Below, piece after piece: positions 15,878-24,241 of a stretch of DNA of 44,963 nt; within the stretch, counting starts at the first letter, position 1; every line of letters begins with the position of its first letter. The stretch spans positions 1 through 44,963 of the forward strand of contig CALEJT010000053.1 in assembly GCA_937898685.1 (NCBI GenBank), given 5' to 3'. The translations under genes and the position numbers were made by a program. The DNA is from an uncultured Gammaproteobacteria bacterium (GTDB taxonomy: Bacteria > Pseudomonadota > Gammaproteobacteria > Pseudomonadales > Pseudohongiellaceae). A model generated the notes under the pieces. It searched no databases and was not told the DNA's origin. It worked only from the letters and a program-made list of their open reading frames with translations.

Positions 15878-18800
15878 ATGGCACCAAAACGCCTGGGTGC
15901 GTCGCGCACCATTCTGTCCAGTGCATTGGCAACTGTGATCGCCGGCATGACTGGGATCACCTATGCACAGGATTCCAACCTTGATGAGATCGTGGTTACC
16001 GGCTCCCGTATCCGTATGACCGGTATGGAGACTCCCACTCCGGTAACCGCTCTGGAAGCCATGGAGCTCACCACCATGGCACCGGGCAACATGATCGAGT
16101 CGCTCAGCCAACTGCCTCAATTCCTCAACAACTCCAGCCCGCAGACCACGTCGAACTACGCTGGCTCTGGCGGTGCTTCGAACCTGAACCTGCGCGGTAT
16201 CGGTTCGCAGCGTACGCTGGTGTTGCTCGATGGTCGTCGTGTAACGCCTTCCAGCCGTACCAACACGGTCGACATCAACCTGTTCCCTGACGCCATGATC
16301 CGTCGTGTGGAAACCGTGACCGGTGGTGCTTCCGCCGCATACGGTACCGACGCGGTTGCCGGTGTGGTGAACTTCATCCTCGATACCGACTTCGAAGGCG
16401 TTGCAGTCAGCGCGCAGAGCGGTGTGACCAGCCGTGGTGATGGTAAGAACTGGGAAGGCTCCTTCAGCTTCGGTAAGGAAATCGCCGAAGGCACCCACCT
16501 GCTGTTCTCTGCTTCCGGCTATCAGTCCGATGGGATCGAAACCTATGAAGGCCGTGATTGGTATCAGGGTTGGGGTACGGTAACGAACCCGGAATGGCAG
16601 GCTGCCGTGAACCGTGGCGAGTGCCGCATGAACGTGCCCTGTGCCGCCGGTCCGCAGCTGATCCGCGCTCCGCACGTCGTGTCCACCAAGTACACGCACG
16701 GTGGCATGCTTCGCTCCAACGTGCCCGCGCTGAACAACCTGATCTTCCTGTCCGACGGCTCTTACATGCCGTTCCAGTTCAGCAGCCTCGGCACGCAGAC
16801 TGGCACCTGGTCGCAGTCCATCGACAAGGTCTACGGTGGCGGCAGCGGTGACAACGCCAACGAAGACCGCGTAGGGCAGGGTGGTTTCGTCTCCGAACTC
16901 GATCGTGAAAACGTATTCCTGTACCTCGATCACGATCTCACCGACAACCTGACCGTGTACGGCCAGGTGATCTACGGCAAGAACGTGACCGAATCGCCGA
17001 ACGGCACCGTGGTTGCATTCGACAGCTACGCTGGCCGCATCTTCCAGGACAACGCGTTCCTGCCGGAAGGCATCCGCCAGATCATGATCGACAACAACGT
17101 GCAGTCGGTGCAGTTCAACCGCATGCACAGCAAGGCCGACCTGGCGCAGAGCCGCTTCGCTTTCGGTTCGAAGATGACCTCGTTCACTGCTGGTTTCAAA
17201 TCCGAAATCCAGAGCGGTCTCTTTGAAGGCTTCAGCCTCGACGGTTATGTACAGAGCGGTTACACCGACCAGCGCATCCGCATGAAGGACTATCCGCGCG
17301 TCGACCGCATCTTCCTGCAGATGGACGCCGTACGTGCGCCCGACGGTTCGATCCAGTGTCGCGCCGCTCTCTACGATCCCGCCACCTACGGCAACTGCGT
17401 ACCGCTCAATCTGTTCGGTGCCGGCCGCGCTTCCAAAGAAGCCATCGATCACGCCCTGGGTCGTGACGATGGCACCAACATCAAGGTGCAGGCTGCCGAC
17501 CTCGAGCAGGATCTGGCGGAAATCACCATGAGCGGTGAAGTGTTCGAAGGTTGGGGTGCTGGCCCGATCTCCACTGCTTTCGGTGCCGCCTATCGTGAAG
17601 ATCGTATCTCGCAGCGCATCCGCGACTACACCAACCCCTGGCAGACCGAAGGCGTGATCACCGTTCCGCTGAATGATCCTTCCCGTGGTATTCAGGGTAT
17701 TCCGGCCACCTTCGCTGGTCACGCCGTTACCGGCGTGCAGTTCTCCAGCGCAACGCAGTTCGACGGCATCATCCGTGTGAAAGAAATCTTCAACGAGTGG
17801 ATGGTTCCGCTGATCTCCGATGTTCCGCTGATCGATCAGATGAATGCCAGCCTCGCGGCGCGCTGGGCCGACTACTCCGGTTCGGGTGAAGTCTGGTCCT
17901 GGAAGTACGGCGTAGACTGGACCGTGAACGATCAGCTGCGTCTGCGTGGCACCGTGTCGCGCGACGTGCGTGCCGGCTCGCTGTCCGAGCGTTTCGACCA
18001 GCAGCGCAACGGTTCTTCCGCACAGGACCCGCTGCGTGGTGGCGAAACCGCGTCCTTCACGCAGATCGTGGGTGGCAACCCCAACATCGGTCCGGAAAAA
18101 GCGCTGACCTGGACCGCTGGCTTTGTGTATCAGCCGGAGTGGTTGGATGGTCTGTCGATGTCGATCGACTACTACAAGATCAATACCAAGGGGCTGATCG
18201 CGCAGTTCGGTACCACCAACATCATCAACGCCTGCGCCAACGGCGACGTCGGCCAGTGTGCCAACATCACCCGCGCCCCCGATGATGGTGCCGGTTATGG
18301 CGTTGGTCCGCTCACCTTCGTGAACAACCCGTATCAGAACCTGGGTGAAGCGATGGTGGCCGGTGCTGACCTCGAGCTGACCTATTCGACCGACGTGAAC
18401 TGGTTCGGCGGTCTGAGCGGTGACGGTGAGCGCATCCGTGCGCGCGCCTTCTACAGCTACCTGCAGGACAACTGGATCGACTCCGACAACGATCCGGCGA
18501 CCGATACCAAGATCCAGTCCGCTGGTGACATCAGTGCCTCGCAGCCGCGAAGCCGCATGACCTTGAACCTGTCCTACATGTCCGGTCCGCTGACCCTGTT
18601 CATTCAGGAACGCATCATCGGTGACGGCAACTGGGCCAACCGTCTGAACGGCGCCGACGTGACCGAAGGCGTGCAGATCAACGACAACAAGGTGAAAGCG
18701 GCGTACTACACCGACATCAACGCCACCTGGACCGTCGAACAGTTCACTGGCGGTGAGCTCGAGTTCTTCGCCAACGTGACCAACGTCTTCGATCGCGATC

Positions 18801-18910
18801 CGCCGATCCGCGGTGCCTTCGCAGACTTCTTCGGCTCACAGCAGGCGGTGTTCTCGCTGCATGACGTGCTGGGTCGTCGTTACACCGCAGGTGTACGTCT
18901 GCGCTTCTGA
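15878..18910 (+). CDS. TonB-dependent receptor, array copy 5 (class B)
   Basis: The product is a 1010-residue TonB-dependent receptor. The frame is open from 15818, but the start is placed at 15878 because the other four paralogues begin MAPK there and an AAAGGGGAAAC ribosome-binding site precedes it. The signal peptide ends at TYA near residue 30, followed by DEIVVTG, plug, barrel and C-terminal GVRLRF. It is class B, with its own substitutions such as SGYTDQRIRMKDY and DYYKINTKGLIAQFG where the others have DYYSINTKGLIAQLG. It contains the two tracts identical to copy 4. The antisense shadow frame is interrupted in this copy only. Substrate unknown. Confidence 0.9.
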   Translation: MAPKRLGASRTILSSALATVIAGMTGITYAQDSNLDEIVVTGSRIRMTGMETPTPVTALEAMELTTMAPGNMIESLSQLPQFLNNSSPQTTSNYAGSGGASNLNLRGIGSQRTLVLLDGRRVTPSSRTNTVDINLFPDAMIRRVETVTGGASAAYGTDAVAGVVNFILDTDFEGVAVSAQSGVTSRGDGKNWEGSFSFGKEIAEGTHLLFSASGYQSDGIETYEGRDWYQGWGTVTNPEWQAAVNRGECRMNVPCAAGPQLIRAPHVVSTKYTHGGMLRSNVPALNNLIFLSDGSYMPFQFSSLGTQTGTWSQSIDKVYGGGSGDNANEDRVGQGGFVSELDRENVFLYLDHDLTDNLTVYGQVIYGKNVTESPNGTVVAFDSYAGRIFQDNAFLPEGIRQIMIDNNVQSVQFNRMHSKADLAQSRFAFGSKMTSFTAGFKSEIQSGLFEGFSLDGYVQSGYTDQRIRMKDYPRVDRIFLQMDAVRAPDGSIQCRAALYDPATYGNCVPLNLFGAGRASKEAIDHALGRDDGTNIKVQAADLEQDLAEITMSGEVFEGWGAGPISTAFGAAYREDRISQRIRDYTNPWQTEGVITVPLNDPSRGIQGIPATFAGHAVTGVQFSSATQFDGIIRVKEIFNEWMVPLISDVPLIDQMNASLAARWADYSGSGEVWSWKYGVDWTVNDQLRLRGTVSRDVRAGSLSERFDQQRNGSSAQDPLRGGETASFTQIVGGNPNIGPEKALTWTAGFVYQPEWLDGLSMSIDYYKINTKGLIAQFGTTNIINACANGDVGQCANITRAPDDGAGYGVGPLTFVNNPYQNLGEAMVAGADLELTYSTDVNWFGGLSGDGERIRARAFYSYLQDNWIDSDNDPATDTKIQSAGDISASQPRSRMTLNLSYMSGPLTLFIQERIIGDGNWANRLNGADVTEGVQINDNKVKAAYYTDINATWTVEQFTGGELEFFANVTNVFDRDPPIRGAFADFFGSQQAVFSLHDVLGRRYTAGVRLRF
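16319..16861 (+). repeat. 543-bp tract identical to copy 4 (copy 5 side)
   Basis: This is the partner of 12860-13402 with no mismatch over 543 bases. The right end is abrupt. Confidence 0.95.
17606..17781 (+). repeat. 176-bp tract identical to copy 4 (copy 5 side)
   Basis: This is the partner of 14147-14322 with no mismatch over 176 bases. Confidence 0.95.
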
Positions 18911-18938
18911 TCGGCTCTAGTTGGCCGAGCGCCACACA

Positions 18939-18985
18939 ACGGCGGGTGCGCACTCCTTCGGGAGCAGCGGCCCGCCGTTTTCTTT
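18939..18985 (+). terminator. Intrinsic terminator after receptor copy 5
   Basis: The stem ACGGCGGG (18939-18946) pairs with CCCGCCGT (18971-18978), with an inner ACTCC-ttc-GGAG hairpin, then TTTTCTTT. It closes the array. Confidence 0.9.
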
Positions 18986-19079
18986 GCGCCATCGATAAAC
19001 TCGCCGCTGCTTGGTAGGCCCAGCTCTACCACGGGCAGTTTCGGGTATGATGGCCGCTCGTTTCGCCTGGAATGTCGCC

Positions 19080-22004
19080 ATGTCCCTGCTGCGTCAACTC
19101 TTTCAAGTCGTCCTCTGTTCCTCGCTAGTCGCCTGTGGCTCTCCTCCCTCGGAACCGCTCATCGCAGAAGAAATCGCCAAGAGTCCGCGTGATACGCGCA
19201 GCTATCGCGCCGTGACGCTCGACAACGAACTGCGGGTGCTGCTGATCTCCGATCCCGCCACCGAGAAGGCGGCAGCTTCGGTGGACGTGAACGTGGGCGC
19301 CAACGGTGATCCGGACGAGTTCCCCGGCCTCTCACATTTCCTCGAACACATGCTGTTCCTCGGTACCGATCTCTATCCGCGGCCTGGCGAGTATCAGGAA
19401 TTCATCAGTGGCAATGGTGGTTCTCACAACGCCTACACCGCCTACGAAAACACCAACTATTACTTCGACATCGACAAGACGCAGCTCGAACCGGCCCTGG
19501 CGCGTTTCTCCCGTTTCTTCATCGCGCCGCTTTTCACGCCGGAATATGTCGATCGCGAACGCAATGCAGTGAACTCCGAATATCAGAGCGGACTGCAGGA
19601 CGATGGCCGCCGCGGTTATTCGGTGTTCAAGGACATTCTCAATCCAAGACATCCCCTGGCACGTTTTTCCGTCGGCAGTCTCGATACCTTGCGTGATCAT
19701 GATGGCGTGAGCCTGCGCCAAGCCTTGCTCGATCACTACGATCGCTATTACTCGGCCAACCTGATGAGTGTCGCCATTCTCGGTTCGGAGTCGCTCGATG
19801 AGCTCGAGCGCATGGCGCGTCAGTATTTCGCAGACGTGCCGAATCGTGCGCGCACCGCGCCCTTGTCGAGTGAGGCGCTTTTCCTGCCCGACACCTTGCC
19901 GGCGCAGCTCAACGTGGAGCCGGTGCGTGATACGCGTTCGCTCAGCTTCGTCTTTCCCATTCCCGACATGCGTCCGTATTACCGTTCCAAGCCGCTCGCC
20001 TACATCGGCAACTTGCTTGGCCATGAAGGCGAGGGCAGCTTGCTCTCGCTCTTGCGTCAGCGCGGTTGGGCGAATGGCCTGAGTGCCGGCGGTGGTTTCG
20101 GTTATCGCGATGCCAGTACCTTCAGCGTCGATCTGTCGCTCACCGAAGCCGGACTGTCGCACGTCGATGAGATCGCAGGGCTCTTGTTTCAGTACATCGC
20201 GCTCGTGCGCGAACAGGGCATCGAGGATTGGTTGTACGAAGAACTGCGCACGATGGCGCAGCTCGCGTTCGAGTTTCAGGATCCGGCGAATCCCATCGGC
20301 TACGTCAGCAGTCTGTCGCGTCGTCTACAGGAATTTCCGCTGCACGATCTTCTGACGGCGCCATATTTGTACGAGCAGTTCGACGTGGAGCGCATCGATG
20401 CCGTGCTCGATGCGCTGCGCCCCGACAATGTGCTCGTCACGCTCACGGCGCGTGGCGTGGAAACGGACCGTAGCGATCCCTGGTATGGCGCGCGCTACGC
20501 CTTGAAACCCTTGTCACAGGAGCAGCTCGCGCGTTGGCGTGCAGCGCAACGTCCTGCCGAGCTGGCCATCACCAAGCCCAACCCCTTCATTCCCAAGGAT
20601 CTCGCGATCAAACCGATGCGCGGCACACCGCAACCGGAAGGCATTCCGAGTGCCGCCGCCAAGCCCGAGCTCTTGCTCGACGAAGGTGGCGTGCGGCTGT
20701 GGTTCAAACAGGACCAGGAATTCCTGGTGCCACGCGCGAACTTTTACGTGTATGCGATGACGCCGCTCTTCAATCGGGATCTGCGCAATTCACTGCTGGC
20801 GACCTTCGTGGTGAGTCTCGTCAATGACAAGCTCAACGAATACGCCTATCCCGCGAATCTGGCGGGTGCCTATTTCGGCGTATCCGGACGTGCACGTGGT
20901 TTCACGCTGAGCGTCGGTGGTTACAACGACAAGCAGCCCGTTCTGCTCGAAGCCTTGCTCGAGACCTTGACGACGGCCGAGTTCGAACGCGAACGCTTCG
21001 ACATCATCAAAACCGAGATGATTCGCAGCTGGCGCAATGCCTCGCTGCAGACGCCGTACGTTCGCTTGTTCCAGAAGATTCAGTCGCTCCTGGTGCAACC
21101 GTCGTGGACGGAAGAAGAACGCATCGCGGCGGCGCAGGACATCCGCTTCGAGGATGTGGTGGATTTCGTGCCGCGCATGTTGAGTGAGCTGCGTCTCGAG
21201 ATGTTCTACCACGGCAACGTGCAGCCGGATGATGCCTACGCGATGCTCGACATCGTCAAACGTTATCTGAAGCCCGCTCCCGAGGCGCCGGTGCCGGACT
21301 TCGCCACGGTGCTGAAGTTGCCACCGGAGCAGCGCATCGTGCAGGAATTCGCGATTCCGCATGACGACAGCGCCATCGTGATCTATCAGCAGGCGCCCGA
21401 CGACAGCATGCGCACGCGTGCCACGTTGAATCTTCTGGCTTCGCTGATCAATGCGCCGTTCTACGAGAGTCTGCGTACCGAGCAGCAGCTTGGCTACATC
21501 GTCAACGCGAGCACGATGCCGATCATGAAGGTGAGTGGTCTGGTGCTCTACATCGAATCGCCCGTGGCCGATCCCTTGCTGCTCGAAGAGCGCATCGATG
21601 CCTTCCTCTCCGATTACGCCGCCACGCTCGACGCCATGCAGCAGGCGGCTTTCGATGGCGCCAAGCAGGGCCTGCTCACCAACTTGCGCCAGCCGCCGCG
21701 TCGTTTGGAGGCGTTGTCGAGCCGTTATTGGAGCGACATCCTGATTCAGGAATACGAACAGGATTCGACGCTGGCCATGGCCGATGCCATTGCGTCCCTG
21801 ACCTTGGAGGACGTGCGTGCCTATTACCGCGACCATGTGTTGGGACGCAGCGGGCGCATCGTGGCGCGCTCGGCCGGCAGAGCGGTGCAGGAAAGTTATC
21901 TCGCGGCACGCAACGAAGCCGAGGACACGGTGATACTCGGGGAAAACCCGGCGGAGTACGCCGCCTTTGCGGCAACCGTCGAACACTATGAGTTCAGTAA
22001 CTGA
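19080..22004 (+). CDS. Pitrilysin/insulinase-family M16 zinc metallopeptidase, lipoprotein
   Basis: The product is a 974-residue M16A peptidase with the four-lobed insulinase architecture; relatives degrade peptides in the periplasm. The inverted zinc motif HFLEH is at residues 86-90, with the third ligand expected at Glu167 in NSEYQ. The N-terminus is a lipoprotein signal with lipobox LVAC (Cys19), followed by GSPPSEP, so membrane anchoring is likely; residue 20 is Gly rather than Asp, which favours the outer membrane. The frame is open from 19011, but the ATG at 19080 gives the correct lipoprotein signal. A TATGAT at 19046-19051 may be its -10. It lies after the array terminator and may clear peptides, but no functional link to the receptors is shown. 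EamA follows within 31 bp. Confidence 0.88.
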   Translation: MSLLRQLFQVVLCSSLVACGSPPSEPLIAEEIAKSPRDTRSYRAVTLDNELRVLLISDPATEKAAASVDVNVGANGDPDEFPGLSHFLEHMLFLGTDLYPRPGEYQEFISGNGGSHNAYTAYENTNYYFDIDKTQLEPALARFSRFFIAPLFTPEYVDRERNAVNSEYQSGLQDDGRRGYSVFKDILNPRHPLARFSVGSLDTLRDHDGVSLRQALLDHYDRYYSANLMSVAILGSESLDELERMARQYFADVPNRARTAPLSSEALFLPDTLPAQLNVEPVRDTRSLSFVFPIPDMRPYYRSKPLAYIGNLLGHEGEGSLLSLLRQRGWANGLSAGGGFGYRDASTFSVDLSLTEAGLSHVDEIAGLLFQYIALVREQGIEDWLYEELRTMAQLAFEFQDPANPIGYVSSLSRRLQEFPLHDLLTAPYLYEQFDVERIDAVLDALRPDNVLVTLTARGVETDRSDPWYGARYALKPLSQEQLARWRAAQRPAELAITKPNPFIPKDLAIKPMRGTPQPEGIPSAAAKPELLLDEGGVRLWFKQDQEFLVPRANFYVYAMTPLFNRDLRNSLLATFVVSLVNDKLNEYAYPANLAGAYFGVSGRARGFTLSVGGYNDKQPVLLEALLETLTTAEFERERFDIIKTEMIRSWRNASLQTPYVRLFQKIQSLLVQPSWTEEERIAAAQDIRFEDVVDFVPRMLSELRLEMFYHGNVQPDDAYAMLDIVKRYLKPAPEAPVPDFATVLKLPPEQRIVQEFAIPHDDSAIVIYQQAPDDSMRTRATLNLLASLINAPFYESLRTEQQLGYIVNASTMPIMKVSGLVLYIESPVADPLLLEERIDAFLSDYAATLDAMQQAAFDGAKQGLLTNLRQPPRRLEALSSRYWSDILIQEYEQDSTLAMADAIASLTLEDVRAYYRDHVLGRSGRIVARSAGRAVQESYLAARNEAEDTVILGENPAEYAAFAATVEHYEFSN

Positions 22005-22035
22005 ACCGACCCTCACCTCGGTTCAAGGAAGCGCT

Positions 22036-22941
22036 ATGGCTCGGCAGTGGGTGGGTTTCTGGTTGTCCTTGAGTACGGCCATCCTGTGGGGCGCCTTGCC
22101 GCTGGGCCTGGCCTTCCTGCTCGGCGTAATGGACGTCGTGACCATTTCCTGGGCTCGGTTCGTCTTCGCCACAGCCGCGGTGTTTCTGTGGCTCTGGCGC
22201 AGCGGCAACCTGCCGAGCTTCGCCGCCTTCGATTTACGCTATGGCGTGCTCCTGCTCGTCGCCATCGTGGCCTTGCTGGGCAACTTCATTTTTTATCTGA
22301 CCGGTCTCGAACTCCTCAATCCTGAGACGACCCAGGTGCTGATCCAGCTGGCACCGTTTCTCCTCATGTTCGGCAGTGTCTGGTTCTACGGCGAACGTCT
22401 GGGGAAGGTGGAATGGATCGGAGCTCTGGTGCTGTTCATCGGCTTCGCGCTCTTCTTCAACGAACGCCTCGCGCAGTTATTCGGCGAACTTTCCACCTAT
22501 ACCCTCGGTGTCGTGGCGATGTTGGCCGCCGCCACGTCGTGGACCCTCTATGGGCTGCTGCAGAAAGTGCTCTTGCGTCGTCTCAACTCACTGCAACTGA
22601 CTCTGCTGATCTACGCTGGGGGGAGTTTGGGACTGTGGGCCTTCAGCGCGCCGTCGACCGTACTTGAGCTCGACTGGGCACAGGCCTTGGCGCTCTTGTT
22701 CTGCGGCTTGAACATGGTCTTGGGCTACGGCGCCTTCACCGAAGCGATGCAGGTGTGGCAGGCGGCGAAGGTGGGAGCGGTGATTGCGCTGGCGCCGGTA
22801 TTCACCATCATCTTCATGGCGCTGGCCGTGCGTTGGTTCCCCGCGCACTTCAGTTCCAGCGATCTCAATCTCTGGTCCTATCTCGGTGCGCTGTTGGTGG
22901 TGGCAGGCTCGATGGTGGCGGCGTTGGGACGCGGCCGTTGA
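22036..22941 (+). CDS. EamA-family (DMT superfamily) inner-membrane transporter
   Basis: The product is a 301-residue integral membrane protein with about ten hydrophobic helices arranged as two EamA repeats, typical of drug/metabolite exporters. The substrate cannot be inferred. Supporting detail includes a first helix after ARQWVGFWLSLST and the second-repeat start GVVAMLAAATSWTLYGLLQK. An in-frame ATG at 21988 would overlap the end of the upstream peptidase gene but has no ribosome-binding site. The ATG at 22036 has AAGGA about 6 nt upstream and gives the usual family length, so I chose it. It is probably co-transcribed with the M16 peptidase gene. It converges with the flavoprotein gene, the two stops being 12 bp apart. 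Confidence 0.88.
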   Translation: MARQWVGFWLSLSTAILWGALPLGLAFLLGVMDVVTISWARFVFATAAVFLWLWRSGNLPSFAAFDLRYGVLLLVAIVALLGNFIFYLTGLELLNPETTQVLIQLAPFLLMFGSVWFYGERLGKVEWIGALVLFIGFALFFNERLAQLFGELSTYTLGVVAMLAAATSWTLYGLLQKVLLRRLNSLQLTLLIYAGGSLGLWAFSAPSTVLELDWAQALALLFCGLNMVLGYGAFTEAMQVWQAAKVGAVIALAPVFTIIFMALAVRWFPAHFSSSDLNLWSYLGALLVVAGSMVAALGRGR

Positions 22942-22953
22942 GCCGACCGAGCC

Positions 22954-24036
22954 TCAGCTCTGCCGGCCAAGCGTTTTCGCCAGCAGTGGGGAGAGGGTCA
23001 GCTCGTCATGATGCAGCGACTCGCCCAGCAGAGCGGAAGCGTGCAGGCCGCCGCGTAGCGGTTCCAGACGCTGATAGAGCGCCAGGGCGCTCAGGAAGCA
23101 ACTCTCCACGCTGCCCGCCAAACCCCACTCGCCGCATGCCCCCAATTGCAGAGCCGTGTCGACATAGGCCGGCGCTTCCGCGCGCTGCAGGAGCCGGGCA
23201 TAGCGCCAGCGATGGATGTAGCGACAGCTGGGTTCGGGCAATTCCTCGAGTCCAGGCAAGGCGCGCAGTGCCGTTTCGAGCGTTTCGGAAACGGTGGCAA
23301 GACCAGCGTCGGCGTTGCGGTGCGACCACTGGTTGCTGCTCTGCAGCACCAGCGATTCCGGTCCTGGATGGGAATCGCGACTGCTGCCGCGCGCGACCCA
23401 GGTGAGCACGCTGTCGTGTACTCGGGCGGCATCCCAGGGTAGGGGGAGCGGGCTGTCGAAGCCGAGCATGAGCATCGTGCAGGGCGCGTAGCGTACGCGG
23501 CGCAGCGCGGCGTGACCGCTGAATTCGCGCGGCAGGAGCGGCACCGCCATCGGTGCCGGCACCGTGCAGAGCACCCAATCGAAGGGCTCGGAGATCTGGC
23601 CGTTGGCGAAGTGCAGCACCCACTCTCTGCCATGACGCTCCAGCGCCTTGACCTCGTGCTGCAGCACCACCGCCAGCGGTGCGGCGAGCGACTTGGTCAG
23701 GGAGTTCATGGTGGGCACGGCGATGTAGTGCGGTTCGAACCAGGCGCGGCGGTAGAGCGGCTCGTTGGGAGAAAGTCCGACCAGCTTCGGCTGCCAGGGC
23801 TGAATCAGCCCCGCATCGAGGTAGGGCGCAAGAAAACGCCGGAAGGCGGGATGGCGCGCGGTGAAGAACTGCGTGCCATGCTCGAAGTACCACTCATCCG
23901 CACGACGCGTGGCCATGCGTCCGCCCGGGCCGCGTGCTTTTTCGAAGACAGTGACCTCGATGCTACCGTGGCTGTGGAGCAACTGAGCAAGACAGAGGCC
24001 GGTCAGGCCGGCACCGATGATCGCTACCCTGGTCAT
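22954..24036 (-). CDS. FAD-dependent oxidoreductase, renalase-like
   Basis: The product is a 360-residue flavoprotein of the NAD(P)/FAD-dependent oxidoreductase group. It begins with the Rossmann dinucleotide motif IIGAGLTGL (Gly8, Gly10, Gly13), then FEKARGPGGRM, which is characteristic of the amine-oxidase/renalase branch. The C-terminal FAD-binding segment reads CGEWGLAGSVESCFLS. Bacterial renalases oxidise the wrong isomers of NAD(P)H. The similarity is enough for the family but not to prove that reaction, and a phytoene-desaturase-like or protoporphyrinogen-like activity cannot be excluded. No signal peptide is seen, so it is cytoplasmic. It lies downstream of the desaturase on the same strand with a 205-bp gap containing a strong hairpin, so co-transcription is uncertain. 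Confidence 0.8.
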   Translation of the reverse strand: MTRVAIIGAGLTGLCLAQLLHSHGSIEVTVFEKARGPGGRMATRRADEWYFEHGTQFFTARHPAFRRFLAPYLDAGLIQPWQPKLVGLSPNEPLYRRAWFEPHYIAVPTMNSLTKSLAAPLAVVLQHEVKALERHGREWVLHFANGQISEPFDWVLCTVPAPMAVPLLPREFSGHAALRRVRYAPCTMLMLGFDSPLPLPWDAARVHDSVLTWVARGSSRDSHPGPESLVLQSSNQWSHRNADAGLATVSETLETALRALPGLEELPEPSCRYIHRWRYARLLQRAEAPAYVDTALQLGACGEWGLAGSVESCFLSALALYQRLEPLRGGLHASALLGESLHHDELTLSPLLAKTLGRQS

Positions 24037-24180
24037 AGGTCGTCCGCGTTACCTGAATGAGGGCGCGTGCCAAGAGGCTAGGCGTTACGCGCTGGATCAA
24101 TCTGACCACAAAGTTGCGTCGCAGTGCCCGTAGGATTGTGTAATTTTCGTGAAGAGACGCGAAGGGACTCTGCCGGAACA

Positions 24181-24210
24181 GCGCATCTGCCGCCTTGGCG
24201 GCAGATGCGC
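24181..24210. repeat. Perfect 13-bp inverted repeat (hairpin) between desaturase and flavoprotein genes
   Basis: GCGCATCTGCCGC and its exact complement flank a 4-nt loop. It lies 32 bp after the desaturase stop (minus strand). No T-run follows on either strand, so it is not a standard intrinsic terminator. It could be a Rho-assisted stop, an mRNA 3'-end stabiliser, or a copy of a dispersed palindrome. Confidence 0.75.
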
Positions 24211-24241
24211 CGAATCAATCAAAAGATCAGGGACGTGGTGC

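Noticed and set aside
1624..18985. Invertible promoter or shufflon-type switch in the receptor array
   Set aside because: All five units face the same way, each with its own promoter, and no invertase gene or inverted-repeat pair flanking a promoter was seen.
19306..21975. Many frames of 60-400 codons inside the M16 peptidase, valS and other long genes on both strands
   Set aside because: They are shadows of GC-rich coding sequence: no ribosome-binding sites, no recognisable domains, and fully nested in confident genes.
21988..22035. Longer EamA protein starting at ATG 21988
   Set aside because: There is no ribosome-binding site and the extra residues are not hydrophobic; ATG 22036 has AAGGA and gives normal family length.
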